DNA from: Thermococcus peptonophilus
GTDB taxonomy: Archaea; Methanobacteriota_B; Thermococci; Thermococcales; Thermococcaceae
Reading direction: 5' to 3'
NCBI RefSeq assembly: GCF_001592435.1
Contig: NZ_CP014750.1
Coordinates: 186,001-250,000, forward strand
DNA: 64,000 nucleotides
Shown here: positions 62,964-64,000 of the stretch, one piece after another
Numbering within the stretch: the first letter of the stretch is position 1
Layout of the letters: each line of letters starts with the position of its first letter
Notes under the pieces: generated by a model
Databases searched by the model: none
What the model was told of the DNA's origin: nothing
What the model saw: only the letters and a program-made list of their open reading frames with translations
Made by a program: the position numbers and the translations under genes

Positions 62964-64000
62964 TCAAGTGGCGTTCTTCCCTATTAGAGCCATTATCTTC
63001 CTGTGGAGGGCCTTTATCATCTCTCTCCTGTCCTCCATCAGAACGACATCGCTCGAACCTATCGCCTCGAGGTTGAAGGCGAAGGGACTCGGAAGCTCGT
63101 TCCTCTCAAAGACGACCTTAATCTTTCCCCCCCTCACCCAGCTCAAGAAGAGCTCTGCATTTTCAACGTCCATCTTGTCCTCCATGATCTCCCTGTAAAC
63201 CTCCTTCAGGAGCGGGAAGTCTGGGTAGTGCTCCTTGAGGACTTTGAGGAGCGAAACCGCTATGACCTGCTGTCTGCCGAGCCTCTTCTTCCTCCCCACG
63301 TACCTCCTCAGGATAAGGAAGCCCCTGTTCGCCACATGCCTGAAGCGCCTCTTCAAAAGCTCCGTGTTGTCCAGAGCCCTCTTTAGTATCTCCCTAAGGT
63401 CTTCAAGCTGGAAGAGCTCCTTAACTTCGGCCTCGCTCAGCCTCGCCTCCTTTGGAACCCTCAGGAGGAAGCCGTTGTCGTTGAGGGCTATGCCGACGTT
63501 CACCCCTTTCCACCGGCTTACAGCGTAGGCGAAGGCCCTGCTGAGGGCGTCGTTTGCCCTCCTACCTATCAGTGTATGGAAGAAGTATTCGTAAGTATTC
63601 TCCTTCTCAACTTCCTCCACCAGAACCGTCTCATCGTCGGGGACGGTTGAATACCTTTCCTGCTCGCGGAAGTAGGCTATTATAGCCTTGGCCGCCCTCT
63701 CGTCTATTCCGTACTTTCTCATCAGCCTCCTGATGGCGTCCCTCCTGTTGAGAATACCCTTCACTTCCCTCCTGAAGCGCTGGACGTCGAGGGCAAGGTC
63801 AAAGCTCAGCGGGAGCATCTCCGAGAACCAGGCGGGGATTGTTGGCTTTGCCCCCTCGCGTGGAACGACGTATATCTTGTTGCCCCTACTCTTCACGAAC
63901 TCGTAGGTTCTTCCGGCTAAGACGAAGATATCGCCCGGCATTAGCCTCTCGGCGAACTCCTCCTCAACCGTCCCAATCATCTGCTTGTCCATCGTGTAAA
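62964..64000 (-). CDS. C-terminal part of an Lhr-type ATP-dependent helicase (partial)
   Basis: The frame runs off the right edge; 345 residues are visible and no start is needed at 63992 because upstream codons (YT before MDKQMIGTVEEEF) are in frame. MPGDIFVLAGRTYEFVKSRG is the beta-barrel-like segment after the helicase core. NTYEYFFHTLIGRRANDALSR and YVGRKKRLGRQQVIAVSLLK match the Lhr C-terminal module. Lhr helicases unwind RNA-DNA hybrids and branched DNA during repair. T-rich minus-strand sequence follows the stop. Confidence 0.85.
   Translation of the reverse strand, partial: YTMDKQMIGTVEEEFAERLMPGDIFVLAGRTYEFVKSRGNKIYVVPREGAKPTIPAWFSEMLPLSFDLALDVQRFRREVKGILNRRDAIRRLMRKYGIDERAAKAIIAYFREQERYSTVPDDETVLVEEVEKENTYEYFFHTLIGRRANDALSRAFAYAVSRWKGVNVGIALNDNGFLLRVPKEARLSEAEVKELFQLEDLREILKRALDNTELLKRRFRHVANRGFLILRRYVGRKKRLGRQQVIAVSLLKVLKEHYPDFPLLKEVYREIMEDKMDVENAELFLSWVRGGKIKVVFERNELPSPFAFNLEAIGSSDVVLMEDRREMIKALHRKIMALIGKNAT

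Overview
The window looks like chromosomal DNA of a hyperthermophilic archaeon of the order Thermococcales, most likely Thermococcus. The evidence is archaeal-only or archaeal-type genes (topoisomerase VI A and B, aIF-1A, AglB, XPD and Lhr helicases, sn-glycerol-1-phosphate dehydrogenase, MptA, archaeal GAPDH, XerA), AT-rich TATA boxes about 25 nt upstream of starts, GGTG/GGAGG ribosome binding sites, an intron-bearing tRNA-Met, and a protein very close to my recollection of the Pyrococcus furiosus NAD(P)H:rubredoxin oxidoreductase. Genes are tightly packed on both strands.

Positions 1-16,100 form a redox and oxidative-stress neighbourhood: a thioredoxin-DsbD membrane protein, hybrid cluster protein, a small CPYC thiol protein, rubredoxin reductase with a SurR-type site, a ferritin-like diiron protein, an MsrA-MsrB fusion, a 2-oxoacid:ferredoxin oxidoreductase, a peroxiredoxin and a flavodiiron protein. 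Several genes here are interrupted by single-base indels or a stop: a putative regulator next to hcp, the ferritin-like gene, a small gene, msrAB and a lipoprotein metalloprotease. They are either decaying genes or base-call errors. Positions 16,100-28,200 hold adenylate kinase, glmS-aglB (sugar precursor and N-glycosylation), a PMT-like glycosyltransferase, a methyltransferase, RNase HII and a metal ABC transporter pair.

Positions 28,365-34,768 are a compact collinear run: aIF-1A, Rio kinase, KH protein, Topo VI B and A, DUF530, DUF1699. It is followed by an McrBC-type defence pair (34,836-38,368) whose McrB has a long N-terminus that looks like a beta-propeller. Then come mptA, UPF0179, egsA, DUF63, an inositol-monophosphatase-type enzyme, a rhomboid protease and a tRNA-Met with a 30-nt intron. 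Immediately downstream of the tRNA lies the only long gene-free stretch (43,201-43,851), AT-rich and packed with strong hairpins in a partly duplicated arrangement. It is the most unusual non-coding object here.

Positions 43,852-64,000 carry an XPD-family helicase, two M42 aminopeptidases, two DUF234-type ATPases each with an operator-like palindrome at its promoter, SfsA, a Toprim coiled-coil protein translationally coupled to the XerA recombinase, an AEC transporter, a giant RND transporter with a divergent PadR regulator and palindromic operators, a frameshifted DUF402 gene, DUF167, GAPDH with a gluconeogenic-type TGM operator, and the C-terminal part of an Lhr-type helicase cut by the window edge.
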